NCBI GenBank assembly: GCA_024233005.1
Contig: JACKQE010000004.1
Span: forward strand, 186,001 to 250,000
Direction of reading: 5' to 3'
Source: Akkermansiaceae bacterium
GTDB lineage: Bacteria; Verrucomicrobiota; Verrucomicrobiia; Verrucomicrobiales; DEV007
Length of the DNA stretch: 64,000 nucleotides
The notes below the pieces were generated by a model, which saw only the letters and a list, made by a program, of their open reading frames with translations, was not told the origin of the DNA and searched no databases. This document shows, piece after piece, positions 17,139 to 26,774 of the stretch. Position 1 is the first letter of the stretch, and each line of letters opens with the position of its first letter. The position numbers and the translations under genes are program-made.

Positions 17139-19676
17139 ATGAAATGGTCGGCCCTTTTCAGCCAATCCGGCTTGGCGGCGTGTCTTTTGGCAGGAATTCT
17201 CGGCAGCTGCTCCGAGCCCGGACCGGAACCTGTGATCCGCATCAACTGTGGCGGACCTTCCCTGACCGTCTGGGGAGGGATGAATTGGTCGCCCGACACG
17301 CCCTTCGCCAAAGAGGGCTCTCCCCGGGAGATGGGATTCCGAGCCAAAGATTGCAAGACGGACGGCATTGCCAAAGCAGGGCCTCAAACACTCTATACCA
17401 CGGTCCGCGGTGGCAACGGGTTCCGCTATGAATTTCCCGACCTTCCAGAAGGCTTTTACCGCGTCCTGCTCCATTTCGTGGATGCCAAACGGGGCAACCA
17501 TCATCGCATGGATATCTGGGTCGGAGATGTCAGAGTGCTGAGGGGATTCTCTCCGGAGGAGTCCTCAATGGCCCCCCTCGTACCCACGGTGAGTGAATCC
17601 ATCATCAAGGTCGTGAATGGCGACGGATTGGTCATATGGGGAGACAAGACCACCGGCGACGAGGTTTTCATCAGTGGCATCGAAATCTACGAGGCAGAAG
17701 TGACCACCCAGCTGACCCCGCATCTCGAACCCGTCGCTTCCGTCCCGCAGGCAGAAATCGCCCGGCGACTCCGCTCCGCCGCAGGCGGGCCGATGCGGCT
17801 GGTCTGGACGCGGACGGAACATGTGGATGATCCTTTCCAGAAGAAGTCCACCGGCGAGCTGTGGGGATTCGACACGGAGGATGACAAAGGAGAGCGTCCC
17901 ATCCTGAAGACGCTGGGTAGTTACGCGCGCCCCACCCTGACGACGGACGGAAGCCAGGTGGTCTACTCAGACCTCCGTCACGGCACCTGCCACGTCGTCT
18001 CCTTCAGCGGAGGGGAACCCAGAAAGATCGCGGACGGTTACGCCGGGGATGTTTGGAAGGATCCGGCCACGGGAATCGAATGGGTCTATGTGAGGGAGGG
18101 AAGACGAAAGACCGCCGGCCCGGTACGCCGCCATCGTCTCGACCAACCGGAGGTCGCGGAAATGATCTGGAATGCCACGGAATCGGGCCAGGAATTCATT
18201 TCCTATCTGCAAATCTCCGGTGATGGCCGGCGTGCGGCCGAGGTTTTCCCCTATCCCAAGGCGGGGGTCGCGGACCTCGCCTCGGCCGATTTCACGCAAC
18301 TGCAACGGGGGTGCTGGCCTGGGGTGGCACCGGATTCCAGCGAACGCGCCTGGGTTTTTCATGGCAGCCATTCTGCGCTCAGCCTGTATGACACCCCTAC
18401 CTCCCCAGTCCGGAACGTGCCGCTCAACACCATCCCGGAATTTCCCGGACGCAGTGTGTTTCATCCGAGATGGTCGAATGATGCGGCCTTCCTTACTGTG
18501 ACGGCACCAGAATGGCAGGCGGAAACAGAGCTCTACCTCGGTCAGTTTGATCCAGCCTTCACCAAGATCGGGACATGGATTCGCGTGACCTACAATGAAG
18601 TTCCCGACTATTTTGGTGACGCCTGGCTGGCACGAGCCGCCGGAGGAATCCCTGCGGAACAGCTCACGAGGGAACCCGCAGGACCGCGCCCCCCCCCGTC
18701 TCCACCTCTTTGGTCCGGTCTGGTCTATTCCTGGGTGAATGCGGATCAGAAAAATGAGGTCCGGGATGCCTCCGGAAACATGATCCGAACCTGCAGCCTC
18801 AACCTCGAGGGAAAAGCTGTCTGGACGCGCTGGTTTGCCGCGGCCCTCCGGGGCGGCACCTTTTCTGCCGATGGCCCCGGGATAGCAGCAGCGACCGAGG
18901 CAACCTCCACCACTGGTGCCACCACCGTGGCGCTGAGCCTGCTCCCGACTCAGGAGCAGGCTCAGCGCACGGTGCTGCATTGGGAAGGACGCTTTCGACT
19001 CCAACAGCGCGGGCGGCAACTCTGGCTGGTGGGGCCGGACGGAGCCAGCTCGGAGTTGGGATCTTTGGAAATTGGTGAGCCCCAGCATTGGATTGTCGCC
19101 TTGGCATCAGAGGGAACCTGGAGGGCTTGGAGAGAGGGCAGCCCCGCCGCCACGGGAACCTTGCCTCATGACTGGTCCCCCCGGGTGCCAACACCCGCAT
19201 TGATCGGAGGGGCCATCGGTGTCGAAAGTCCTGAGACATGGCTTGGGGAGATTGAAAACTTGCGCCTCTTTGACCGGGCGATCGATGAGCCCACGGTGGC
19301 CGCTTTGGCGGCCGACGCGCGGGAACGCCGGAAAGACAGAACCCCACTCCCAACTACAGAGGTCCAGGCGACCTTGATATCAGCTGCGCCCCCCGCCGTG
19401 CCGGCCGAGATCGCACCCTACCGTCGCAGCTTGGCGGTCTGTCTGTATGAAATCAAAGCCGTCCAATCAGGCTCCCTGGCGGTGGGCGACCGCATTCTCG
19501 TCCTCCACTGGAGCGTGCTGGGAGGGAAGCAGACAAGTCCCCTGCCCCGGCCGGGTGAGAGCAGACTCCTTAGGCTGGAGGAACTGGAACACCATCCTGA
19601 AATCGATGGCGAGCATACCACGTCCGAAACGGACGAATTTCTCCCACGCTACCTGGATGTGGGACCGCTGCCCTGA
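17139..19676 (+). CDS. Malectin-propeller-LamG lipoprotein
   Basis: 845 residues. The N-terminus is a lipoprotein signal with lipobox LGSC (C24), so the protein is probably anchored in the outer membrane. Residues about 31-190 look like a malectin-type carbohydrate-binding fold (RINCGG at the start, FPDLPEGFYRVLLHFVDA, a terminal GIEIYE). Residues about 205-520 resemble a TolB/WD40-like propeller (RPTLTTDGSQVVYSDLRHG, DGRRAAEVFPYP). Residues about 535-725 resemble a LamG/concanavalin-like domain (IVALASEGTWRAWREGSPA, WLGEIENLRLFDRAID). The last 100 residues are a separate beta-rich domain. The architecture suggests binding of extracellular polysaccharide. No enzyme motif was seen. Confidence 0.8.
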   Translation: MKWSALFSQSGLAACLLAGILGSCSEPGPEPVIRINCGGPSLTVWGGMNWSPDTPFAKEGSPREMGFRAKDCKTDGIAKAGPQTLYTTVRGGNGFRYEFPDLPEGFYRVLLHFVDAKRGNHHRMDIWVGDVRVLRGFSPEESSMAPLVPTVSESIIKVVNGDGLVIWGDKTTGDEVFISGIEIYEAEVTTQLTPHLEPVASVPQAEIARRLRSAAGGPMRLVWTRTEHVDDPFQKKSTGELWGFDTEDDKGERPILKTLGSYARPTLTTDGSQVVYSDLRHGTCHVVSFSGGEPRKIADGYAGDVWKDPATGIEWVYVREGRRKTAGPVRRHRLDQPEVAEMIWNATESGQEFISYLQISGDGRRAAEVFPYPKAGVADLASADFTQLQRGCWPGVAPDSSERAWVFHGSHSALSLYDTPTSPVRNVPLNTIPEFPGRSVFHPRWSNDAAFLTVTAPEWQAETELYLGQFDPAFTKIGTWIRVTYNEVPDYFGDAWLARAAGGIPAEQLTREPAGPRPPPSPPLWSGLVYSWVNADQKNEVRDASGNMIRTCSLNLEGKAVWTRWFAAALRGGTFSADGPGIAAATEATSTTGATTVALSLLPTQEQAQRTVLHWEGRFRLQQRGRQLWLVGPDGASSELGSLEIGEPQHWIVALASEGTWRAWREGSPAATGTLPHDWSPRVPTPALIGGAIGVESPETWLGEIENLRLFDRAIDEPTVAALAADARERRKDRTPLPTTEVQATLISAAPPAVPAEIAPYRRSLAVCLYEIKAVQSGSLAVGDRILVLHWSVLGGKQTSPLPRPGESRLLRLEELEHHPEIDGEHTTSETDEFLPRYLDVGPLP

Positions 19677-19697
19677 AAATCGGCAGGGTCCTCCCTC

Positions 19698-21380
19698 TCA
19701 CGCACGCTGCCGATGCCGGAGATCAAGCAGGGATTTCATGATGTGAGCCAGCTTCCCTGACCAATCCGCGGTGCCAAAGGCATCGTGCAAGGTGCGATAA
19801 AGCCCATACAATTCGCCGTAGACAGCCGCATTCTCCGGAATGGGTTCATAGATGCGGTCGCGAACCCGGCAGACCTTGCGTTGGATCTCCTCGATGGTGG
19901 CCGCACCGCTGGCGACCGCACCGAAAATCGCGGCCCCCAAGGCGCAGGTCTGGTCACTGGCCGCCACTTTCAGAGGTCGTCCTAGGATGTCGGCGTAAAT
20001 CTGCATCAACGTGGCGTTCTTTACCGACAAGCCCCCGGTATTGATGACCTCGTCAATGATCACGCCATGTTCTTCCATCCGCCGGATGATGGTCAAGGCA
20101 CCAAAGGCGGTGGCCTCAATGAGGGCCCGGTAAATCTCATGTGCCTCAGTGTGGAGAGTTTGCCCGAGGAGCAGTCCCGTGAGCCGGACATCGACGAGGA
20201 TGGTCCGGTTGCCGTTGTTCCAGTCCAGAGCCAGCAACCCGGTCTCCCCCGGTTTGAGGCGCGCCAGCTCCTTCTCCATCGCGATGAATTTCTCCTCGGG
20301 AGTCACCCCATATTTGTCGGGAACCAATTGATGGACAAACCATAGGAAAATGTCCCCGACCGCACTTTGCCCTGCTTCAATGCCATAACATCCTGACAAC
20401 ACCGAGCCGTCGACCACGCCGCACACCCCAGGAATGTCAGCCAATGGTTGGTCATTGGAGGCCACGGTAATGTCACACGTGCTGGTGCCGAGGATTTTCA
20501 CCAACGTCCCCGGCTTCACCCCGGCTCCCACCGCTCCCATATGGGCATCAAAAGCCCCTGCCGCAATGGTGGTGCCTTCACAGAGTCCCAGGCGGTCCGC
20601 CCATTCGGCACAAAGACCTCCCACCGGAGTGTCCGCAGTCACCGCCTTGTGGTAAAGTCTTCCGCGCAGTGCAGAGAGTGCCGGATCCAGAGCCGCCAGG
20701 AAATCCGCATCCGGGAGTCCTCCCCAATCCTCGGCATAAAGAGCCTTGTGGCCTGCGGCACAAACGCTACGGGCCATGGTTTCGGGGTGGGTCTGCCCGG
20801 TCAGGACCGCGGGAATCCAGTCGCAATGCTCCACCCAGGAGTGAGCGGCAAGAAAGACTTCGGGGGCGGTGTTGCGACAGCGCCAGATTTTGCTCCACCA
20901 CCATTCCGAAGAGTAGATGCCCCCGCATTTGGCAAGGTAGTGGGGCCTGAGACGGGATGCGAGGGAGGTGATCCGGGCGGCCTCATCATGAGCCGTATGG
21001 TCTTTCCACAGCCAAACCATGGCGTCTAGGTTGCCCTCCCACTCCGGGAGCATGCTCAATGGAAGGCCCTGATCATTGACTGGAATTGGCGTACTCCCGG
21101 TGGTGTCGACGCCGATGCCGAGGACCTCTGAGGGGGAAAAGTCGGGACGGGCAGCCCGCAACTGCTGCAATGCCCCGGTGATGGTGGCCTCGAGTCCTGC
21201 CAGATAGTCTCGGGGATTTTGCCTGGCCACATGCGGATTGGCGGGATCGGTCAAAATACCCAGAGTGCCCGAAGGATACGGAAACACCACGGATCCCAGT
21301 TCCTCACCGGTGTCGAGATCAACGATGAGAGAGCGGCAGGAGTTGGTCCCGTAGTCGAGACCGATGGCATAGCGGGGCAT
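19698..21380 (-). CDS. araB: Ribulokinase (FGGY family)
   Basis: 560 residues, typical for bacterial ribulokinase, which phosphorylates L-ribulose at O5. The N-terminal phosphate-binding loop reads AIGLDYGTNSCRSLIVD. Other family marks are GVDTTGSTPIPV, LWKDHTAHDEA, the substrate region GGIYSSEWWWSKIWR, GAFDAHMGAVGAG with the catalytic aspartate, GTSTCDI, and the C-terminal NTGGLSVKNATLMQIYADI. No araA or araD gene is nearby, and the adjacent genes are unrelated, so the pathway must be encoded elsewhere or the kinase acts on another ketose. It is convergent with the lipoprotein gene (21 bp between stops). Confidence 0.9.
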   Translation of the reverse strand: MPRYAIGLDYGTNSCRSLIVDLDTGEELGSVVFPYPSGTLGILTDPANPHVARQNPRDYLAGLEATITGALQQLRAARPDFSPSEVLGIGVDTTGSTPIPVNDQGLPLSMLPEWEGNLDAMVWLWKDHTAHDEAARITSLASRLRPHYLAKCGGIYSSEWWWSKIWRCRNTAPEVFLAAHSWVEHCDWIPAVLTGQTHPETMARSVCAAGHKALYAEDWGGLPDADFLAALDPALSALRGRLYHKAVTADTPVGGLCAEWADRLGLCEGTTIAAGAFDAHMGAVGAGVKPGTLVKILGTSTCDITVASNDQPLADIPGVCGVVDGSVLSGCYGIEAGQSAVGDIFLWFVHQLVPDKYGVTPEEKFIAMEKELARLKPGETGLLALDWNNGNRTILVDVRLTGLLLGQTLHTEAHEIYRALIEATAFGALTIIRRMEEHGVIIDEVINTGGLSVKNATLMQIYADILGRPLKVAASDQTCALGAAIFGAVASGAATIEEIQRKVCRVRDRIYEPIPENAAVYGELYGLYRTLHDAFGTADWSGKLAHIMKSLLDLRHRQRA

Positions 21381-21472
21381 GGCAGGAGGGCGGGCAGGGA
21401 TTGAGGAATCCTAAAATGGACATCCCGAAGGGATTGGCAACCCCTTTTGAAAAGAGTTCCGGCGGGAGCAGG

Positions 21473-21571
21473 TCACTTCACCCGGAAGGCTTGTGGCACG
21501 GTCCCATGATCCGGAGCAATGGCGCCAATGCTCAACCAAAGCGGTCCAGTTGGTGGCATTGACCGATTCAT
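21473..21571 (-). pseudogene. Possible gene remnant or tiny ORF
   Basis: A 32-codon frame between araB and the sulfatase-like gene. It begins with ATG directly after an AGGAG-like sequence and translates to a protein-like tail ending in GAIAPDHGTVPQAFRVK and TGA. It could be the 3' end of a decayed exported protein. The rest of 21381-21676 shows nothing else recognisable. Weak evidence. Confidence 0.25.
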
Positions 21572-21676
21572 CTCCTCTCAGTCGCGCGAAACCGGGCTTC
21601 GCAGTCGGCTTGCTAAGCGACTTGAGCCTTCATGAGGGGATGCCATGATCTGCGCCCCATTCATGGAGGGATGGCT

Positions 21677-23338
21677 TTATTCGTCAGGCGTGACGGCCTC
21701 CAACCGGATGGCTTCGAAGTGTTGGCTAGGAAGCCCCGGCGTCAGCAACAAGAGGCAGTCTCCTTCGGGCAATTTCACGGTGCCCATGCCAAGCCGCCCC
21801 TGAAGATCCGGAGAGGCGGTGGCGGACCATTCGCCGATCCTCACATTCCAGGAACTGGTGCTTTGGTCCGAAGGTGCGATCCCATCAATCCAGACTCGCC
21901 AGGTGCCCGCAGACCCGACCTTCAATGACCATTCGCAGCCATTCTCCACCGTTCGCGTCGCATCGGCTTCCATGAGTCGGATCACCGGCCATTCTTGGTG
22001 CCCCAGTTCTGTGGGATTCGTGGCAAAACCATTGGTGGTGTTCTCTGAAAACCAATGGGCGTAGTCGGCCCGCATATGCCCGAGCACATAGCCATAGTCC
22101 TTTCCGACATCGTATCTCTGCGCCGGATCAGTCAGGATATCGTAAAGTTCCCAGGCTTCGCCTCCAGTCGGGGCACCGCGTCGGGCTGCGGGATCCCTCA
22201 CTGCCAACCACCGATCGGTCCGGACGGCGGCGGCGGCGGATTCCACCATTTCATAAGGCGGACAGGGGCGGGCACAAAAAAGGAGCCGATTGGGCCAAGA
22301 ACCGACCGGTCCCCCGGCTCGCAGCGCTGCCAGCAAACTCATGCCCTCAAACAACCTGGGAGCGGGTAACGGGATCCGGGCGACCTCCGCCAGGGTGGGG
22401 AAAAGGTCCAGATGGGTCACGATCCTGCGCATGACGCTTCCGGCTGGAATCTGCCCCGGCCACCGCACCACACAGGGCACCCGGGTCCCTCCTTCGTGGA
22501 GCGATCCGGGCCCTCCGTAAAGTCCATCTTCTGCCCGCCCCCCGGTCGCCGTGAGCCATACCAGCGTTCCAGGAGTCCGGCCTGTCTTGTCCACCCGTTC
22601 CAGCAGCCGTCCGACCGCGGCATCGAGCCTTTCCAATTGAACCGCATAATCTGCCAAAGCAGCAGGGCTTTCCTTTTCTGAAATCTGCGGCGAACCAAAA
22701 CTGACCACACAACAAAAGGGACCTTTTCTGGGGCGTTCCATGTAATCAAGGGCCAGCCCGGTCACCGCATCCTCCGGAAAATCCCCGGATGCCAAAGACG
22801 TTCCCTTCCCCGTGGCCGGTGACTGGTCCATGCCGGTCTCTAATCGGGAGCCAAACCATCCTCCGAACTCCGCAAATCCCTGCGAAACCGGATGATGCGG
22901 GGGATTCGCCCCCAAAGGCCATCGACCAAACCAGGCGGTGTCGTAACCATGATCGGAAAGCAGCTCACCTAAGGTCAGGGCATAGGCCGGAAGTCGGCTG
23001 CGATCGCCGTTTTCGGCGGTGATCCGGCTCTGATAGGCATCCCGCCCCGTCAGCAGACCAGCCATGGCCGACGGAACGAAAGGACTCGAATAACACCTTT
23101 CAAAATACATGCCCTCGCTGGCCAGTTTCTCGAGCGAGGGTGTTCGGTGTTCCGGTGACAACTGCCCGACGCCCGATTTCCATCCCAGGGAATTGGCAAT
23201 GATGATCAGGATATCCGGTTGCTCCGGTGCCGCATCCCCTGATTTCGCGACGGGAGCCAACAAGAAAAGGAAGAACCACACGATGCCAATCCAGCAACTT
23301 GACGCCACGTTGCGGATTGGCGGGGACGCTTTGGACAC
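21677..23338 (-). CDS. Sulfatase-fold pseudoenzyme, exported
   Basis: The frame is open to 23539; I chose the GTG at 23338 because it gives a signal peptide with a basic start (SKASPPIR, then a hydrophobic core and APVAKSG). The protein follows the sulfatase fold: PDILIIIANSLGW, TPSLEKLASEGMYFERCY, LLTGRDAYQSRI, FGRWPLG, TLVWLTATGG, GSLHEGGTRVPCVVRWPG, and an end domain with ELYDILTDPAQRYDV. The sites that hold the metal and formylglycine in active sulfatases are all replaced: N-S for the first Asp pair, no Cys or Arg before LLTGR, R-W-P for K-W-H, A-T for D-N. A beta-rich C-terminal domain (about 430-553) follows. Probably not a hydrolase. Confidence 0.82.
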   Translation of the reverse strand: MSKASPPIRNVASSCWIGIVWFFLFLLAPVAKSGDAAPEQPDILIIIANSLGWKSGVGQLSPEHRTPSLEKLASEGMYFERCYSSPFVPSAMAGLLTGRDAYQSRITAENGDRSRLPAYALTLGELLSDHGYDTAWFGRWPLGANPPHHPVSQGFAEFGGWFGSRLETGMDQSPATGKGTSLASGDFPEDAVTGLALDYMERPRKGPFCCVVSFGSPQISEKESPAALADYAVQLERLDAAVGRLLERVDKTGRTPGTLVWLTATGGRAEDGLYGGPGSLHEGGTRVPCVVRWPGQIPAGSVMRRIVTHLDLFPTLAEVARIPLPAPRLFEGMSLLAALRAGGPVGSWPNRLLFCARPCPPYEMVESAAAAVRTDRWLAVRDPAARRGAPTGGEAWELYDILTDPAQRYDVGKDYGYVLGHMRADYAHWFSENTTNGFATNPTELGHQEWPVIRLMEADATRTVENGCEWSLKVGSAGTWRVWIDGIAPSDQSTSSWNVRIGEWSATASPDLQGRLGMGTVKLPEGDCLLLLTPGLPSQHFEAIRLEAVTPDE

Positions 23339-23477
23339 CGCATCGCAGACTGCCCCGCCCTCACTGGGAGCCCTCACCGTCCGATTGGACACTTCACGCG
23401 CCCCGCTGACCGCGGGCCATCGGGCTAGGGAAGGCAGGATACCGGAAGCAAGCCGGTCGAGTTCCACCGACAACCGA

Positions 23478-24647
23478 TCAATCCTCGCGGAAATCGAACA
23501 CTCGCTGCTGCCAGCGAAGGAGCAGATTCTCTTTCTCATCGGCAGGAATGGTGGAGGAGGCCAGTTTTTCCAGCACCGCCCGGGGGGCGATCAAGGTAGG
23601 ATCAATCCCCAGACTGGACGCAACCGCATCGCGCTTGGCCTTGAGTCTGTTGAGCGTCGGTTCGTTGATCTGGAGCCGCTGGGATGAACCGCCAAACCGT
23701 CGCGGGGGCCAATCCTCCTTCGGTTCTTTGCGGGTCACTTCGATCGACTTCTGGAGCCTTCCGGCTTGGCCCGGGCGCAGATACCGTGGCGGGGTGATCG
23801 ATTCGCCACTTTGGAGACGCTCCGCCATCGCCAGCAGTTCCTGATTGCCGAGCACTTTGAAGGATGGCCGATCAAGGCGTTGGCTTTCGCCATCGCGCCA
23901 CTGCCAAAGTCCACGGAGAAACGACATTCCTCTGGGATCCAATCGGCCCCAGCCCGTGATCCGCCAGGCATCCTCGGAACTGCGTTCGTCACGCTCCAAG
24001 GCAGACCGCCGGGCAGCTTCGCAGGATTCTTCAAACCAGTCCCATCGTCCACTTTCATGCAGCCGGGCGGCATAGATTTCCGCCAGTTTCATCAAATAGC
24101 GGACGTCATCAAAAGCATAGGCGAGCATCTTTTCCGTCAGAGGACGCTTGCCCCAATCCGCCTTTTGGGAGGTTTTCGAAAGCACGATGCCGAATTCTTT
24201 CTCCAGCAGGGCCGCCAGACCAAAGGCCTCGGCTCCCACAAGACGGGCTGCGGTCTGGGTATCCCAGATGGTGGCCGGCACCCGGCCGAATGTTTTGCGG
24301 AACAGACTCATGTCGTAGTCGGCGCCGTGCATCCAAACCGCATCCGCCCGGTCCAGACGGTCCACAAACTCCTCCAAATCGTTGCGATCCACAGAGAGCG
24401 GGTCGATCACCGCCAATCCGCGGTGACAGCAAAACTGTAGCAAACAGAGCTTGGTTTCATAGGAGTGCAGACTGTCCGCCTCCGTGTCCAAGCCCACCCA
24501 GGCTCCGGTAAATTCCCCTACTTCATCCAGATAGCGCCTGAAGCTCTCGGGGGTGTTGAGGAATTCTGAATGATCAGCAACGGGGTGGTCAGAAACCGGC
24601 ACCCTGCCTGCCCCATAGGAAACCGCTGTCTCGGGCAAACCACTCAT
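23478..24647 (-). CDS. rnd: Ribonuclease D-like 3'-5' exonuclease
   Basis: 389 residues. The exonuclease domain (about 25-200) has the DEDD residues: GLDTEADS (Exo I), HGADYDMSLF (Exo II), and YAFDDVRYL (Exo III, Y-x3-D). An HRDC domain follows at about 235-310 with FLRGLWQWRDGESQRLDRPSF and LGNQELLAMA, and a second helical region runs to the end. This is the RNase D layout for tRNA 3' processing. The ATG overlaps the TAA stop of rho by one base (TAATG), so the two are translationally coupled. The last 60 bases overlap the open frame of the sulfatase-like gene. Confidence 0.92.
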   Translation of the reverse strand: MSGLPETAVSYGAGRVPVSDHPVADHSEFLNTPESFRRYLDEVGEFTGAWVGLDTEADSLHSYETKLCLLQFCCHRGLAVIDPLSVDRNDLEEFVDRLDRADAVWMHGADYDMSLFRKTFGRVPATIWDTQTAARLVGAEAFGLAALLEKEFGIVLSKTSQKADWGKRPLTEKMLAYAFDDVRYLMKLAEIYAARLHESGRWDWFEESCEAARRSALERDERSSEDAWRITGWGRLDPRGMSFLRGLWQWRDGESQRLDRPSFKVLGNQELLAMAERLQSGESITPPRYLRPGQAGRLQKSIEVTRKEPKEDWPPRRFGGSSQRLQINEPTLNRLKAKRDAVASSLGIDPTLIAPRAVLEKLASSTIPADEKENLLLRWQQRVFDFRED

Positions 24648-26113
24648 TAGCGAATTCCTTTGAGCAACAGTTCGGCATTGGTCCGGGTCGCCCTGATGTT
24701 TTTCACCAGAACCTCCATCGCTTCCCCGGCAGGCATTTGGGACAATTGTTTCCGGAGCGCACTGATGCGCTTGAACTCATCCGGGTGGTAGAGCAGGTCA
24801 TCCTTCCGGGTCCCTGACTTGAGCAGATGAATCGCCGGGAACACTCTTTTTTCGGCCAGTTCGCGGTCCAGGGTGATCTCCATGTTACCGGTTCCCTTGA
24901 ATTCCTCAAAAATCACATCATCCATTTTGCTCTCAGTCTCTATGAGACAGGTGGCAAGAATGGTAAGACTGCCCCCTTCTTCGACATTTCGCGCCGCACC
25001 GAAGAATTTCCTGGGTTTCTGGAGTGCGCGGTTATCAAGCCCGCCGGAACCAAGACGCGAGCCTTTGCCTTGCATTGCCGCATTGTGTCCACGGGACAAT
25101 CGGGTCAGGCTGTCCAACAGAATCACCACGTCCCGCTTCAACTCGACCAAGCGCTTCGCCCGGTTGGAAACCATGTCCGCCACCTGAACATGCCGCTTGG
25201 GGGATTCATCAAACGTGGAGGCAAAAATAGGGACATCCACGGTTTCCCGGAAATCAGTGACCTCTTCCGGACGCTCATCCAACAACATGATGATCAGTTC
25301 GATCTCCGGATGATTTTTGCGGATGGAAACGGCGATGTTTTTCAGCAGAATGGTTTTGCCTCCCCGGGGAGGGGCCACAATCAGCCCTCGTTGGCCCTTG
25401 CCCAGAGGGGCCACCAAATCAACAACCCGAGCCGACGGGGAAGGAAATTCGGCATTTTCCATGATGATCCGCTCACTCGGATACAGAGGAGTCAGATCAT
25501 CAAAAGGCCTGGGAGCCTGCCATTCGTCGGCGGGGATGCCTTCGATGGTCAGAACGCGATCCACCGAGAGAAATTTTTCCCTTTCCCGCGGTGCGCGGAT
25601 CACGGCTCTGACGAGATTGCCCGGACGAAGATTGTGACGTTTTACGAAATTGCCGGCGACATAGACATCGTCAACATTGGGGGCAAAACTCAACGCGGGC
25701 CAACGGAGGAATCCATACGCTTCCCCGGAATATTCCAGGAGACCCTCGGCCTCCAGTTCGGTGCCTCGGCGCCCATACCACTGGAGAATTTCAAACACCA
25801 ATTGATGTTTGGATCGGACACCGGCCACGCGAAGTCCGATCTCCTGCGCCGTTTGATGCAGACTGGCAAGAGTGCGTTTTTGAAACTCGTTCAAATCGAG
25901 TTTTTCTGGAATCGGAACGCTGGGAACACGGGGCTTTTCTTCCACCGCGACAGGAGGAGAGGCCTCCGCGACTTCCATGGACTCCGTGGGCGCCTCTGCA
26001 GGAGCCTTTGATTCTTCCATAGGGGAGCTTTCCAGGGATGCTGAAGCTTCCAGAGCTTTTTCCTGATCTTCCGTGGAAAAATCAGCAGAATTAGATAGTG
26101 GGTCGTCGGTCAT
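24647..26113 (-). CDS. rho: Transcription termination factor Rho
   Basis: 488 residues. An acidic, low-complexity extension (1-66, rich in Glu, Ala, Ser) precedes the Rho N-terminal domain (about 70-115) and the cold-shock-like RNA-binding domain (about 118-190, with GYGFLRW-like EAYGFLRWPA). The ATPase follows: Walker A APPRGGKT (247-254), LLDERPEEVTDFRE, Walker B VVILLDSLTRLSR, and the Q and R loops near the end (GKGSRLGSGGLDNRALQKP). It is a hexameric RNA helicase ending transcription. Its start overlaps the coaE stop by 4 bases and its stop overlaps rnd, so coaE-rho-rnd form one operon. Confidence 0.96.
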   Translation of the reverse strand: MTDDPLSNSADFSTEDQEKALEASASLESSPMEESKAPAEAPTESMEVAEASPPVAVEEKPRVPSVPIPEKLDLNEFQKRTLASLHQTAQEIGLRVAGVRSKHQLVFEILQWYGRRGTELEAEGLLEYSGEAYGFLRWPALSFAPNVDDVYVAGNFVKRHNLRPGNLVRAVIRAPREREKFLSVDRVLTIEGIPADEWQAPRPFDDLTPLYPSERIIMENAEFPSPSARVVDLVAPLGKGQRGLIVAPPRGGKTILLKNIAVSIRKNHPEIELIIMLLDERPEEVTDFRETVDVPIFASTFDESPKRHVQVADMVSNRAKRLVELKRDVVILLDSLTRLSRGHNAAMQGKGSRLGSGGLDNRALQKPRKFFGAARNVEEGGSLTILATCLIETESKMDDVIFEEFKGTGNMEITLDRELAEKRVFPAIHLLKSGTRKDDLLYHPDEFKRISALRKQLSQMPAGEAMEVLVKNIRATRTNAELLLKGIR

Positions 26114-26730
26114 TGCTTAGTCAGCGATCGGATGATTTGGCATGCAAGCCAGACCTGTTCCTTGGTTTCGTTGGGATTCAAATCATTCCAAATCAGGAGG
26201 TGCCCCATTTTCACCTTTTCGGCAATGGACCATTGGGCGCCCAATACTCTCCCGATCTGATCATCCGAGAGGGATCGCTCTTCGCGCAACCGGCGCCTCT
26301 GCTCAGCAACGGAGACGGCCACCACCAGATCAAGGTCGCGGGGCAACGGGAAGTCCACTTCATACAACAGAGGTATTTCCAAAAACGAAAACGATACAGA
26401 GTTGGCGAGAGAGTCGGCGAGAAACTCTTTGGCACGGTCCAGAACCAACGGGTGGAGGAGATTTTCCAAGAACCTCCTGGCGTTGGCATCAGCGAATACC
26501 ACGTCCCGCAGCCATCCTCGGTTCACGTCGCCATGAGGCGTCAAAACTTCAGAACCGAACTCTTCTAGTAACTTCACCAAGACCTCAGTCTTTGTCAACA
26601 ACAGATGAACCTCCGCATCGGCGTCAAAACACGCCAATGGGAGGTCCATGGAACCCAGTATTTCGGTGAACAGCCTGATTACAGTAGACTTGCCACAGGC
26701 CACCCCTCCGGTGATGGCGATGGTCAACAT
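26110..26730 (-). CDS. coaE: Dephospho-CoA kinase
   Basis: 206 residues, standard CoaE length. It catalyses the last step of coenzyme A synthesis, phosphorylation of dephospho-CoA. The P-loop is near the N-terminus (TGGVACGKSTV), followed by FDADAEVHLLL, HPLV in LLHPLVLDRA, the core IPLLYEVDFPLPRDLDLVVAV and the lid segment EQRRRLREERSLSDDQI. The start is the first ATG. It overlaps rho by four bases (ATGA), indicating coupling. The gap to the secretin gene upstream is 44 bp. Confidence 0.94.
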   Translation of the reverse strand: MLTIAITGGVACGKSTVIRLFTEILGSMDLPLACFDADAEVHLLLTKTEVLVKLLEEFGSEVLTPHGDVNRGWLRDVVFADANARRFLENLLHPLVLDRAKEFLADSLANSVSFSFLEIPLLYEVDFPLPRDLDLVVAVSVAEQRRRLREERSLSDDQIGRVLGAQWSIAEKVKMGHLLIWNDLNPNETKEQVWLACQIIRSLTKQ

Positions 26731-26774
26731 CCAATCAAAAGAGAACTCCCGCCAAAATCAAAATAACAGGGATA

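Noticed and set aside
24827..26011. Open frame of 394 codons opposite rho
   Set aside because: Rho on the minus strand has all its family motifs; the opposite frame has none.
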